The notes under the pieces were generated by a model. The model ran no database searches and was not told the DNA's origin. It was given only the letters and a program-made list of their open reading frames with translations. A program made the translations under genes and the position numbers. A stretch of 64,000 nucleotides of DNA, from NCBI GenBank assembly GCA_003116995.1, contig BDSL01000071.1, positions 434,001 to 498,000 of the forward strand. Reading direction: 5' to 3'. Shown here one piece after another: positions 1 through 9,885 of the stretch. Numbering within the stretch: position 1 is the first letter of the stretch; each line of letters begins with the position of its first letter. The DNA is from Yamagishiella unicocca. Lineage: Eukaryota; Chlorophyta; Chlorophyceae; Chlamydomonadales; Volvocaceae.

Positions 1-503
1 GCGGGCCAAGTCCTGCTTGCGCCATGCTACCGAGCCGGCGACGCTTGACAGCCGCTCTGTCGCCCGGAGCTGGCGGAGAAGCGCCCCTCGTCTCGTAATA
101 CGATAAGAATCAGCCGGTGACGACAAGAAGCAGCTCTTACCACCAGAACACGGATCTCTTCTTCTTGTGCTCAAATTACACGGGCTGTTCCGAAATATTA
201 ACAGGATGTGCCGCCAGGGGCATAAAGATGTATGAATCCGTGCTTGAGCGTTCTGTCACATTGATTTGCAGGAATACCAAGGAATTAATTTTTGATGTTC
301 GTCCGGACTGCCGCTGTAGGCCTTGAGGGCAATTAGTAGTACCAGGCGCGGATTGCCTTTCATACACCTTCATCAGTACGCTACTGTTGATATGCACTTT
401 ACGGATACCAGAGCATTAATACAGGCCTCTAAGCTGCATATTTTTACTGTTACCTCTCGGGTGCCCTTGGTAGTTTCGCCAAGTGTGGGTGTTTCAACCG
501 CTG
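1..503. other. Upstream region of TRM5, no gene recognised
   Basis: Only short open frames without family resemblance are present. It probably holds the 5' UTR and promoter of the downstream TRM5 gene. No clear TATA box or other motif could be assigned. Confidence 0.4.
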
Positions 504-3500
504 ATGCGGCTACTGCTTAGCGCATTGCAGCCAGCCAGACTCAATTACGTCCACCGTCTGCCAGCGAAATTGAGCGGCTGGGCCACCGCCGCCAGGACCA
601 CCGCGTTCGGTGTCAGGCAGCGACCGGGCGTAGTCGGAGCTACCGCCTGGCCTCTACGCATCAAGCCTGCATCGCCACCCAAATCACTTGTCGCCGCCGC
701 TGCGGAAGCGATGGATTGCGCAACGGCAACGACAACGGTGCCCGCGACGGTGGCAACGGATACCACCCCGGACGTACCGTCCACGTCTGGGCGCGAAGCG
801 CCTACCCTTGACCGCGACTCCTTCAAGCAAGTACTCAGCGTTCTCGCGCTCCGGGTGCCTAATCGCAAGTGCGCAGAAATGATGAAGGCGTTTCGCGGGT
901 AAGACGAGGGATAGGCGTGTGGCTGGGCTCGGCCAGAAGGACTTCCTCGTAGTGGCAGATTTGCGATAGGCGGTGGCAGATTTGCTATAGGAGGTGGCGG
1001 ATTTGCATTAGCAGGCAAGAAGTGGAGCAACGGCATTAGCTTGTTGATCGTGGACCCGGAATGCAGTGCTGGTGCGTAGGTATCTGCAAACCCACAGCCG
1101 CTGCCTGTCCTCTGACGCGTTCCAACACATAGCAGCCGCAGCCACAGTATTCACAGCAGCTGCACCCACAGCAGCCACAGGCACTGCAGACACAGCAGAC
1201 ACAGCAGACACAGCAGACACAGCAGCTGCAGACGCGACTATAAACGCGGTGGTGCCGACGGCTCACGCTTCACTGTCCCCATAGCCCAGTCTATGGTTGG
1301 CCGCTGACAACCCCGCCCACTGTCGGTCCTGATTCCTGGCGCTCGTCCCGTGTACGGCAGGTTTAACCTGGACCGGCCCCGGCTGCGCTGCATCGTCCAG
1401 GACGGCGGCAGCACCGAAACCAAGCTTTTGCTGCTTGAGGAAAACGTTACGCTGGAGGGTGCGTTCTGCGTGCAAGTCCAGACGGGTGGAGGCCCACACG
1501 CCGCTGCCACTAACCAACAACTACCCCAACTACCCCAACCCCTGCCCGCACCTTTACACTCCGTGTGCCCGCCCCGGCCCTAATTGGGCGGCAACCTACA
1601 CCCTCCAATCCTTGAACGCCCCCTTGTTCGTTACCGTCCTTTTCCGAGACACATAAACGGAACGGTTGGTTACAAATTCTAGGCATTGGCAGCCAAGTGC
1701 CACACGCCAAGAGTGCTTATCATTTGATGCAACCAACGCTCGCAGCCAAAACTCACACGCCACGTGCAACAAACCCGCAGACCTTACCCCCGAGCTGCGG
1801 TCGCTTGTGGAGGCTGAGGGCCTCGTGGCGCAGCAGCACCAGGTGACGCTGGAGTATGCGATGCTGTCAGCGGATGCGGTACTCAAGGTGAGGCAGGACA
1901 GGGGCACGGCTGGGCTGGATCGGAGGGGCAGGTGGAGATCAGCATGGGAAAAGGGGCTTGCCTGGGCCGCTTAGGGGAAGGGAGGGACGCGTAGCAGGTG
2001 CCTGATCCGGCTCCAGCGGACAGGGGCGTGCCTGTTCCAAAGATCGGCTCCAGCGGATGGAGTGGACTTTCTTATGGCACGATCAGGTAGGGCGTTGAGG
2101 CCTGCCTGGCGCCATCAGATAGGGCGCGGTGCCTGATCTGGCTCCAACAGGTTGGGGGAGGGGCGACTGCAGGGGAGGTGCCTGCTCATCACATGGCAGG
2201 ATGTGTTGTATAACATAACGGCATTTGGTCGTTGTCCCCTCGCCCTGGCGCTCTTCCGCATTCTGCCCCCACCGAACCACACAGCGGCTCCTGCCTCCCG
2301 GGGTGGACGCGCCCAGCTCGTTTGAGACTATCGGCCACATCGCCCATCTGAACCTACGGGAGGAGCAGCTGCCGTACCGCAACGTCATCGGCGCCGTACT
2401 GCTGGACAAGAACCCCCATCTCAAGACGGTGATTAACAAGGTCCGCTCGTTCGGGCTCAAGCACTCGCCTCCTTCGCTCCATCTCCCTACACCGCGTGCG
2501 TGCATCCCGCCTAGGATGCCTCGCCTGCCTGCGTTCCCTTCCTGCCACCCCGCGCCTTACCGTGCCCCTGCGCTTCCTGCCACCCTCGCGCCGTACCGTG
2601 CCCCTGCGCTCGCTGCCGCTGCCACCTCGTGGTCCCTAAAAACAAGGCTGCTCTGCCCTACGTGGGTTTCCCCCACCGCGCCCTGCCTGGACCCCACTCC
2701 ACCGCGCCCTCCCTGGACCCTCCCTGGACCCTCCCTGGACCCTCCCTGGACCCCACTCCACCGCGCCCTCCCTGGACCCTCCCTGGACCCCACCGCGCCC
2801 TGCTGGACTAACCCCATCGCGCCCCGTGCTGTAATCACTCCACGGCGCCCGCAGGTCGGCTCCATCGAAAACGAGTTCCGCGTATTTGCAATGGAGGTGA
2901 TCGCGGGGGAGAACCGCCTGGAGACGGAGGTCACCCAGCACGGGGCGCGCTTCCGACTGGATTTCTCGCAGGTGGGTGGCTGGCTGGTTGGGCGGGTGAG
3001 TGGGCGCTTCCGACTGGATTTCTCGCAGGTGGCTGGCTGGCTGGTTGGGCGGGTGGGTGGGCGCTTCCGACTGGATTTCTCGCAGGTGGCTGGCTGGCTG
3101 GCTGGGCGGGTGGGTGGGCGCTTCCGACTGGATTTCTCGCAGGTGGGTGGCTGGCTGGCTGGGCGGGTGGGTGGGCGCTTCCGACTGGATTTCTCGCAGG
3201 TGGGTGGGTGGGTGGCTGGGCGGGTGGGTGGTTGGGCGACCTGCCGGAGGGCGGGAGTCCTCATGCCAACGCAATGCACCTCGCCACCACCATGCACCTC
3301 GCCACCACCATGCACCTCACCACCGCAGGCCAAGCCCTACCACGGTTGCGGGCCAGGGTTGCGGGCCCTCCAGCCCTGCTGCGATGAACAACGAATAATG
3401 AACAACGGGCGATGCAAAGCCCCCATCCAGATGTTGTCGGGTGTAACGAAGCCCTGCTGTCCGGCCCCAGGTATACTGGAACTCTCGGCTAGAGTCGGAG

Positions 3501-4813
3501 CACGTGCGGCTGGTGTCATCGTTCGAGCGGGGCCAGGTGCTGGTTGACATGATGGCAGGCATAGGGCCCTTTGCGGTGCCGGCGGCGCAGCGGGGCCTTA
3601 CGGTACGGCGGGGCGCAGGGGGAGAAGCCGGCGGTGAGGGGGGGTGGCTTGGCGCGAGGGGGGAATCGATGTGCTGTTGCATCGGCAGCTGAAGGCCTGG
3701 GTCCGGGGGTCGGTGTGCTCGGGTTGCCAGGGATTTTGCGTTGAGAGGTGCGTGGGCTTGCCGGGCTTAAAACGAATACCGGTAATCCATTTTTATCAAA
3801 CACCAACGTCCCTCGGTGTGTTTGCTCGTGCGAATAATCCATTTTTGTAAAACACCAACGTCCCTCGTTGTCTTTGCTCCGGCCACCTCTCTGCCTCGCA
3901 TCCGCAGGTGTACGCCAACGACCTCAACCCGCGCAGCGCCTACTACCTGGCCCTCAACACCCGCCTCAACCGTCTGTCGTCCCCTGGCTTGCGCGTCTTC
4001 AACATGGACGGCCGAGCCTTCCTGCGCCTGCTGTGCGATGCCCCGGGCAGCCAAGCAGCTGAGGTGCGCCAGCGGCGCGCGGCGGAGCAGCCAACAGGCC
4101 AGGAGCAGCCGCAGCCACAGCAGCTCCAGAACCCGCCGAGGGATGCAGCGGCGGCTGCTGCTGACATGCCACCAGCCGCCGCTGCTGAGATGCCACCAGC
4201 GGCCGCTGAGTCGCAACAACCTGACAGCACGGCCGAGCCGACCCGTAAACCCGCGAAGCGTCAGAAGACGCGGACGTCAGCCGCCGCTGAGATTGGTCCG
4301 CCGCCGCCTATCCCGGAGGACTTTGCGCCTCAGGCTGGCGGGCTGCTGTTCGACCACGTAGTCATGAACCTGCCCGCCTCAGGCATTGAGTTCCTGGACG
4401 CCTTCAACGGCGCCTTCGACCCCGTGACGTGGCGGTGCCGGCCGCTGCCGATGGTGCACTGCTACACCTTCAAGCGAGCAGCGGAGACGGAGGCGGGTGT
4501 GTAGCCCCTAGCCCCCGATAGCCCCTAGCCCCCAACAGCCCTGGTCCACAATGGCCTGTAGCCCCTGGCACACAATTGCCCATAGCCCCATAGCCCCCAA
4601 TAGCCCATAGGCCCCGATGTACCTTGCCTCATGGCATCTGCACCCCTGCCCTCACATGCAGACATCCTGGCCAAAGCGGAGCGCTACCTGGGGGGCCCTA
4701 TGGAGCCCGGGTCCTGCGCCGTACATACGGTGCGTGACGTGGCACCCAACAAGCTGATGTTGTGCCTCAGCTTCCGAGTTCCGCAAGACGTGGCATTCAA
4801 CGGCCGGACATAA
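504..4813 (+). CDS. TRM5: tRNA (guanine37-N1)-methyltransferase, TRM5 family
   Basis: Class I AdoMet-dependent enzyme expected to make m1G37 in tRNAs. Proposed exons: 504-898, 1361-1458, 1781-1887, 2285-2440, 2855-2971, 3471-3602, 3908-4496, 4662-4813. All boundaries are GT-AG and the sum is 1,746 nt, giving 581 residues in one frame. Family blocks appear in order: the [10 protein letters not shown] segment; [60 protein letters not shown]; the AdoMet motif [12 protein letters not shown] (about residue 317); YANDLNP; NMDGRAF; and MNLPASG (about residue 488). ATG 504 is the first ATG in frame; the Arg/Ala-rich first 70 residues could be an organelle presequence (inference). An Ala/Pro/Gln-rich insert of about 90 residues separates the last two catalytic motifs. 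The 5' splice site of exon 5 sits in a tandem repeat. Confidence 0.93.
2947..3231 (+). repeat. 57-bp tandem repeat spanning TRM5 exon 5 / intron 5 boundary (5 copies)
   Basis: Units begin at 2947, 3004, 3061, 3118 and 3175. Each carries the last 25 bases of exon 5 followed by a GTGGGT or GTGGCT 5' splice site and intron bases. The unit is 19 codons long and the exon frame stays open through all copies, so every donor (2972, 3029, 3086, 3143, 3200) would join in frame to exon 6. Confidence 0.9.
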
Positions 4814-5419
4814 CGCGGAGGCGGCGGTGGGAGCGTTACTCGCTTTGGGAGCGTTGCTCGCTTTGCAGCAGTGCATAACTGCGTGCAGGCGGTTCTGCTG
4901 CATTGCATCCGAGGCAGGGCACGTGATTCGGTTGGGACCTTCCCCAGTAATTTGGAATGCGTGGTGGTTGATGACCGACGCAGTGTGGGTCGTGGGTGGG
5001 TCTTACTCGAGCATAATAGCTGGGCAGCCGAGCTGACGGTTTCGGAGTGGATCCTGATATGCTGCGAGTAGCGTGTCTCAGAAACATGGAACTTTTCCTA
5101 AAAGGCCGCTATTTCGGTTTCGTGCCATCCGCACAAACATAGCAGCATGCAACCCAACCATAGCGAGGCGAGAGTTCACGCACAACTATTTTCGCGTTGA
5201 CTCCTTTATGCAAATTTATATGAGCGAAAAGCTGATGCACGTGTCTTTTTGCATTCCATGACTCATCCGAATGCTTTCCCATGCGCATTGGGGACGCGCT
5301 GAAATCCCTTTACATCGCCAAATAATCTGCACATCAATAAAAATGAGACATACATCAACAATTGCAGCCCCTTTCACTAAAGGCGGAACACGAGGAGCGA
5401 GACAAAACTTATTAGGCTA
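4814..5419. other. Intergenic region between TRM5 and tRNA-Pro
   Basis: More AT-rich than the neighbouring coding DNA, with no ORF of family resemblance. It contains the TRM5 3' UTR; no polyadenylation signal could be fixed. Confidence 0.4.
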
Positions 5420-5491
5420 GGGGAGTTGCGGGAATCGAACCCGCGACCTCTCGCACCCAAAGCGAGAATCATACCACTAGACCAAACTCCC
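5420..5491 (-). tRNA. trnP-UGG: tRNA-Pro (anticodon UGG)
   Basis: On the minus strand a full 72-nt cloverleaf reads from GGGAGTT to AACTCCC plus discriminator C. The anticodon stem CTCGC/GCGAG encloses the 7-base loop TTTGGGT with anticodon TGG. The T-arm reads GTTCGATTCC and the A-box-like segment TGGTCTAGTGG. It has no intron and is followed by a short T-rich stretch. It closely resembles eukaryotic nuclear tRNA-Pro genes. Confidence 0.92.
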
Positions 5492-5570
5492 ACTTGTTAC
5501 TGTAGGGAATTTACTAATATAACAGGCTCTAAAAGTGCATTTGTACCGATGTGTCAGGTCTCTCTCTCTC

Positions 5571-5617
5571 AGGTGTCGTACCCCAGCGTCGGGGTCCTGT
5601 AACGCAAGGAATTTTTT
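5571..5617 (+). mobile_element. SINE-like family B, 3' end fragment
   Basis: Matches the 3' tail of the longer family B copy at 6198-6438 (CCCCAGCGTCGGGGTCCTG followed by AACGCAAGGAATT) and ends in a short T run. The 5' part is absent. Confidence 0.6.
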
Positions 5618-5620
5618 TAA

Positions 5621-5745
5621 ACCAAACCGCCACCCATTTCCGGGGGGGTAAACGGAAGTACTGGCACGGGGACCTGCGACTTCCGTAACAGGGGCGTGTA
5701 TGGCCCTGCCAACCGGGTGAGAGCCCCGGACCCCAACCCAACAAA
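5621..5745 (+). mobile_element. SINE-like family A, 5'-truncated copy
   Basis: Contains the family A body (from CCGCCACCCATTTCCGGG to ACCCCAACCCAACAA) but lacks the tRNA-like head present in the next copies. It directly abuts the following full copy. Confidence 0.65.
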
Positions 5746-5747
5746 TT

Positions 5748-5946
5748 GGGGTGGGTAGCTTAGCTGCTAAAGCCCAGCCTTAATCGGCAGGAGATCCAGA
5801 GTTCAAGTCCTGGCCCCCCCACCCAAACCGCCACCCATTTCCGGGGGGGTAAACGGAAGTACTGGCACGGGGACCTGCGACTTCCGTAACAGGGGCGTGT
5901 ATGGCCCTGCCAACCGGGTGAGAGCCCCGGACCCCAACCCAACAAA
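5748..5946 (+). mobile_element. SINE-like family A, full copy
   Basis: A tRNA-like head has an A-box-like TAGCTTAGCTGC and a B-box-like AGTTCAAGTCC, and ends in a C-rich run resembling a 3' acceptor arm. A body of about 125 bp follows. This two-part structure is that of a Pol III-transcribed, tRNA-derived SINE; such elements are known from Chlamydomonas. The anticodon arm is degenerate, so this is not called a tRNA gene. Confidence 0.7.
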
Positions 5947-5952
5947 TTTAAG

Positions 5953-6148
5953 GGGTGGGTAGCTTAGCTGCTAAAGCCCAGCCTTAATCGGCAGGAGATC
6001 CAGAGTTCAAGTCCTGGCCCCCCCACCCAAACCGCCACCCATTTCCGGGGGGGTAAACGGAAGTACTGGCACGGGGACCTGCGACTTCCGTAACAGGGGC
6101 GTGTATGGCCCTGCCAACCGGGTGAGAGCCCCGGACCCCAACCCAACA
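5953..6148 (+). mobile_element. SINE-like family A, full copy
   Basis: Almost identical to the copy at 5748-5946 and arranged head to tail with it, separated by only a few bases. Confidence 0.7.
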
Positions 6149-6197
6149 ACTTTTCAACCCAACATCTTTTAACGCAAGGATTTTTAAAAAAAACGCT

Positions 6198-6438
6198 GGG
6201 GGGTTCGTCTAATTGGTTAAGACACTGGCATTCTGTCCAGAGATCGGTGGTTCGATTCCCCGGCCCCTCCCCGGTAGTTACCGGGTGCCCCACTTGTGGG
6301 CAAGTAGGTTTGTGGTTGAACCTGCTGGTCGAGGTTGTCGTTGATGGGGGTGGAGATACAGAGCTTATGACACGGTCAGGTGTCGTACCCCAGCGTCGGG
6401 GTCCTGTAACGCAAGGAATTAAAAAAAAAAAAAAAAAA
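6198..6438 (+). mobile_element. SINE-like family B, full copy with poly(A) tail
   Basis: Starts with a different tRNA-like head (TTCGTCTAATTGGTTAAG, later GGTTCGATTCC as B box). A unique body follows, and it ends in an uninterrupted 18-base A run at 6421-6438. The anticodon stem is only 4 bp with an 8-base loop, so it is a tRNA relic rather than a tRNA. The poly(A) tail implies insertion through an RNA intermediate. Confidence 0.7.
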
Positions 6439-6442
6439 CGCT

Positions 6443-6725
6443 GGGGTGGGTAGCTTAGCTGCTAAAGCCCGGCCTTACTCGGCAGGAGATCCAGAGTTCA
6501 AGTCCTGGCCCCCCCACCCAAACCGCCACCCATTTCCGGGGGGGTAAACGGAAGTACTGGCACGGGGACCTGCGACTTCCGTAACAGGGGCGTGTATGGC
6601 CCTGCCAACCGGGTGAGAGCCGGCCGAGAGTGCGAACGGGAGGCGCACAGACGCCGCTTAGCGGGCCAAGTAACAAGGGAGGCGCAGAGGAGCCCCACAC
6701 ATCGCCCCGGACCCCAACCCAACAA
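6443..6725 (+). mobile_element. SINE-like family A copy with 83-bp insertion
   Basis: Family A head and body as in the neighbouring copies. The body is interrupted near 6619-6702 by unrelated GC-rich sequence not present in the others. Confidence 0.65.
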
Positions 6726-6768
6726 CTTTTACCACTGTAACGCGGTCTCTCTCTCTCTCAAACGCTGG

Positions 6769-6966
6769 TGGGTGGGTAGCTTAGCTGCTAAAGCCCGGCC
6801 TTAATCGGCAGGAGATCCAGAGTTCAAGTCCTGGCCCCCCCACCCAAACCGCCACCCATTTCCGGGGGGGTAAACGGAAGTACTGGCACGGGGACCTGCG
6901 ACTTCCGTAACAGGGGCGTGTATGGCCCTGCCAACCGGGTGAGAGCCCCGGACCCCAACCCAACAA
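6769..6966 (+). mobile_element. SINE-like family A, full copy
   Basis: Fourth full-length head plus body. It is preceded by a CT microsatellite (6745-6758) that also recurs at 7157-7170 and 7187-7200. Confidence 0.7.
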
Positions 6967-6973
6967 ATTTTAA

Positions 6974-7147
6974 GTTCGATTCCCCGGCCCCTCCCCGGTA
7001 GTTCCCGGGTGCCCCACTTGTGGGCAAGTAGGTTTGTGGTTGAACCTGCTGGTCGAGGTTGTCGTTGATGGGGGTGGAGATACAGAGCTTATGACACGGT
7101 CAGGTGTCGTACCCCAGCGTCGGGGTCCTGTAACGCAAGGAATTTTT
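6974..7147 (+). mobile_element. SINE-like family B, 5'-truncated copy
   Basis: Begins at the B-box region and runs to the same AACGCAAGGAATT end as the full copy at 6198-6438. The first ~55 bases of the head are missing. Confidence 0.65.
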
Positions 7148-7875
7148 TAACGCGGTCTCTCTCTCTCTCAAGCCCACTGTAATGCGGTCTCTCTCTCTCT
7201 CAAGCCCCTTGTGCGTCGGCTGCCCCTTTGTGCGTCGGCTCACGAACCAGCAGCGCAGTGGCTGCGCGAGTGGGCTTACCTCCTCCTACCAGGCCGCCCG
7301 GCGGTCGGGCGACGCGGCGGCGCGCAGAGGGGTATCAGGTTGCAGGGGTACGCTTGCGGGGGTTATGCTTGCAGGCGTATGCTTGCAGGGGTGTGCTTGC
7401 AGGGGTATGCTTGCATGTGTACGGCTTGCTGCGGGCAGCCAGCCAGGCGCAGGGCGGCGGGGATACCGCCATCCCACTCCCAACTACCAGGGGCTGGGTG
7501 CTTGGGCGCCCAAAGGAAGGTGGGTGCCAGGGTGCCCTGTGGGTGTGGGGTGCAGGGGCCTGGGTGCTTGGGCGCCAAAATCGGCCCACAGCTGCACTGT
7601 TGCTTGCGGGGGCAACTATGCTCGACACTGTTGTTACACGTCTGCAACTGGGCACCTCTTGCGAGAGGGTACTTCGAGCACGGCCGGGAATGCCAGACGT
7701 GGCATCCCGCTCGTGCTAAGGCGGCAGAGGCTCTGTGGGCCCGATGTGCGCACCTTATCCCTGCAGCTCCGATCGTGAGCCAGCTACCACCCAACACCGA
7801 AAGTTACCAGACGATATAAGACGACGTCCGTTACTTAGTGTCAACTAACCACACCTAACAACACACTTGCGAGAT
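7148..7875. other. Region after SINE cluster with a 15-bp minisatellite
   Basis: Holds two CT microsatellites and, at about 7338-7415, a short tandem array of 15-16-bp units of the type GGGGTATGCTTGCA. Overlapping frames are open through this GC-rich stretch, but none resembles a known family and codon-level evidence does not favour one. Confidence 0.4.
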
Positions 7876-7995
7876 ATTTCATTCCAACCGTCATGCCCAG
7901 ATGCGTGTTCCTGGAGCGGCGCCGAAACCATGATTAGCCATGGTTTCGGCGCCGCTCCAGGAACGCGTATCTGGGCATGCCGGTTGGAGTGAAAT
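7876..7995 (+). ncRNA. Long near-perfect hairpin, candidate small-RNA precursor or hairpin MITE
   Basis: Two 57-base arms (7876-7932 and 7939-7995) are inverted copies around a 6-base loop. Only four positions differ. In a plus-strand RNA three of these form G-U wobble pairs and one is a true mismatch. The hairpin lies between genes. Long stems like this occur in algal microRNA or siRNA precursors and also in MITEs; sequence alone does not separate these, and no transcript evidence is available. Confidence 0.5.
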
Positions 7996-8594
7996 CGTCC
8001 ATGCCGGTGCTGGGGCATGACAACCTGTCTTCAATCCCGTGCGTGCTTGCATTCGAACGGTCGCGCCACGCGTGGGCCTCAGCCGCTAGGGTTGCAAGGA
8101 GAACCCGTGTACGAAAGAGGAAACCGTTTAGAACGGTTGTTTGGAGTCAGTATTACATAAATTTTGGAACCAAGCCCCGACGACGGCGGGGGAGTTAGAA
8201 AGGGCTGGCGGTGTGCCAGGCACTCGCAGATACGGCCCAAACGATCAATATGCCAGACGCCTTAGCTAACACCTTCGTACGTACAACCTTAAAACAACCT
8301 TCGTGCGTACCTGTACAGCTGTTGACTAGCTACTTCGTTCGACTGTGATATGGACGAATTCGCTGCAGCACCAAATGAAGGAACTCATTCCGCCCTTTTA
8401 CGCACTTCCGACCAGCGGCAACGTGCAGCTGTGTACGACTTCCGTACCGCAGCGCGTGCTGATGACATCGGCACACGCGCTCGTGCGTGCACGTACCTTT
8501 CCAACTTCTCCAACCACCTGCACACCAACCGAAGGCAGCTAACTATATGCGGCCCTGATCTAAAGCCCCAACCGAATCTGGACGAACCTCCAAC
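7996..8594. other. Intergenic region with an introner-like repeat copy
   Basis: At 8091-8139 a segment (AACCCGTGT...AAACCGTTTAGAAC) resembles a repeat found in several VAC14 introns. No convincing coding exon was found, although a short frame runs at 8350-8598. Confidence 0.35.
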
Positions 8595-9885
8595 CTAGCA
8601 AATCACGCAGCCGCCCCAGCCGCCCCCACGGTGGCGCTGCTCCCAGTATGCGCTCTCGTGCTGGTACTGCGTGATGGCGAACTGGGCTTGCTGCCACTTC
8701 GCCTCAGCCCGCTCGTTGTTCTCCTTGAGTGTAGCCAGCTCACCTCGTGTGGCCTGCAGAGCCGCCTCCAGCCGCCCAAGGGTGTGTGCCACCCAGACGG
8801 CGCCCAACACAGCCAGCGAGCAGCCCGAGGCGCCAAAAAAGATGACCACGCAGCGCCTGATGAAGCTTTGAGCGCGCTCCAACTCGAACAGCAGCTGCAG
8901 CCGCGCTGGCTCCTCCCTGCGGGTATCAAACGCATCGCGCGCACGCGCACACGCGTACGCCGGAGATCGGCTGGGCTAGTTTTTCTGACTCGGGTAATCG
9001 TACAGGGGACGAGCTGGCATCATCAATCTGATGCGACAATGGGTGAACCGTGTCGGTGTGCGTCGTACACACGTATACATCTGCTGCCCGGTGCGAGCCT
9101 CACCTCGTCTGCCGCTGGTCTAGCGCCGTTTGAAATAGCGCAACAAGCTTAGCGGTTGGATCCTGGAACGAACCCTCCTCTTCGGCAGGGCCGCCGTTGG
9201 GGCCGTGGTCGCACGGGGGTGCGGTCGTGGAGGGCGGCGGGGTGTCGCGGGCTGCGACGGCAGCACGGGACTTCGGCTTCGCGGCCGGCGTGGTGGGCAC
9301 CGCAACCGCGCTGTGCTTAGGCGGGTGCTTTCCCGTGGAAGCCTCGTTCCCGTCATCAGCCGGAGGAGAGGAAGTGGACTGAGATGTGGGCTTTTTGGCA
9401 GGAGAGGCGGGGCCGGCAGGGGAGGCCGCCGATGGGACGCGACCGCTGGCAGCAGGTGCCGCAGATGCGGCAGGGCTAGCCTTCGTACCGTTATGGGCAT
9501 TCTGCGAAGTGGCGGTCTGCGGATACGGACAAGCAGATTGCGGCAGGAGGATTCGCGCAGCGCATTACAGCCATAAAAACGAGTTCATTTGGCTGCGCAG
9601 AAAGCGTTTTAGGACCGGCAGCTCCAACAGTCATCCCAGTTTCATGATTGAGCAGACAGGCTTTCGCAGCCACCACCTGCCATCAGCGCGTCCGTCTAGC
9701 GGTAGCTTCGGCGCTAGGGTTCAGTACGAGAAGAAGGAGTTGCAGGCAGACCGCGCAGTGCCATTTCACAGGGAACTCACGAGGGGACCCAGCGGCGTTT
9801 CCACAACCGCAAAGTCGTCCATGATGTCCTCGCTGCCCAGGAGCTGGTCGGCCGCGGAGGCTTTGCCAGGCGTTCCGGCTGACAT
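8595..9885 (-). CDS. Single-pass membrane protein with coiled coil and C-terminal CaaX-like box
   Basis: No family recognised. Proposed exons on the minus strand: 9885-9781, 9516-9104, 8916-8595, with donors GTGAGT and GTGAGG and CCGCAG acceptors. Phases close exactly, giving 279 residues. Residues 1-35 are acidic; a Pro/Ala/Ser/Lys-rich stretch covers about 36-170. Then comes a basic helix, one hydrophobic span (VVIFFGASGCSLAVLGAVWV) and a heptad-like coiled coil rich in Glu/Gln/Ala. The protein ends in Cys-Val-Ile-Cys, which fits a CaaX prenylation box. A role in membrane tethering is inference. Confidence 0.6.

Noticed and set aside
5748..6966. tRNA-like heads as functional tRNA genes
   Set aside because: The A and B boxes are present but the anticodon arms do not form a standard 5-bp stem with a 7-base loop, and each head is fused to a repeated body.
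7182..7819. Three overlapping ~160-200-codon plus-strand frames
   Set aside because: All three frames are open at once because of the 15-bp minisatellite and GC-rich sequence; no frame shows domain similarity.
7876..7995. Hairpin as a rho-independent terminator
   Set aside because: The window is eukaryotic nuclear DNA, the stem is far longer than such terminators, and no T run follows.
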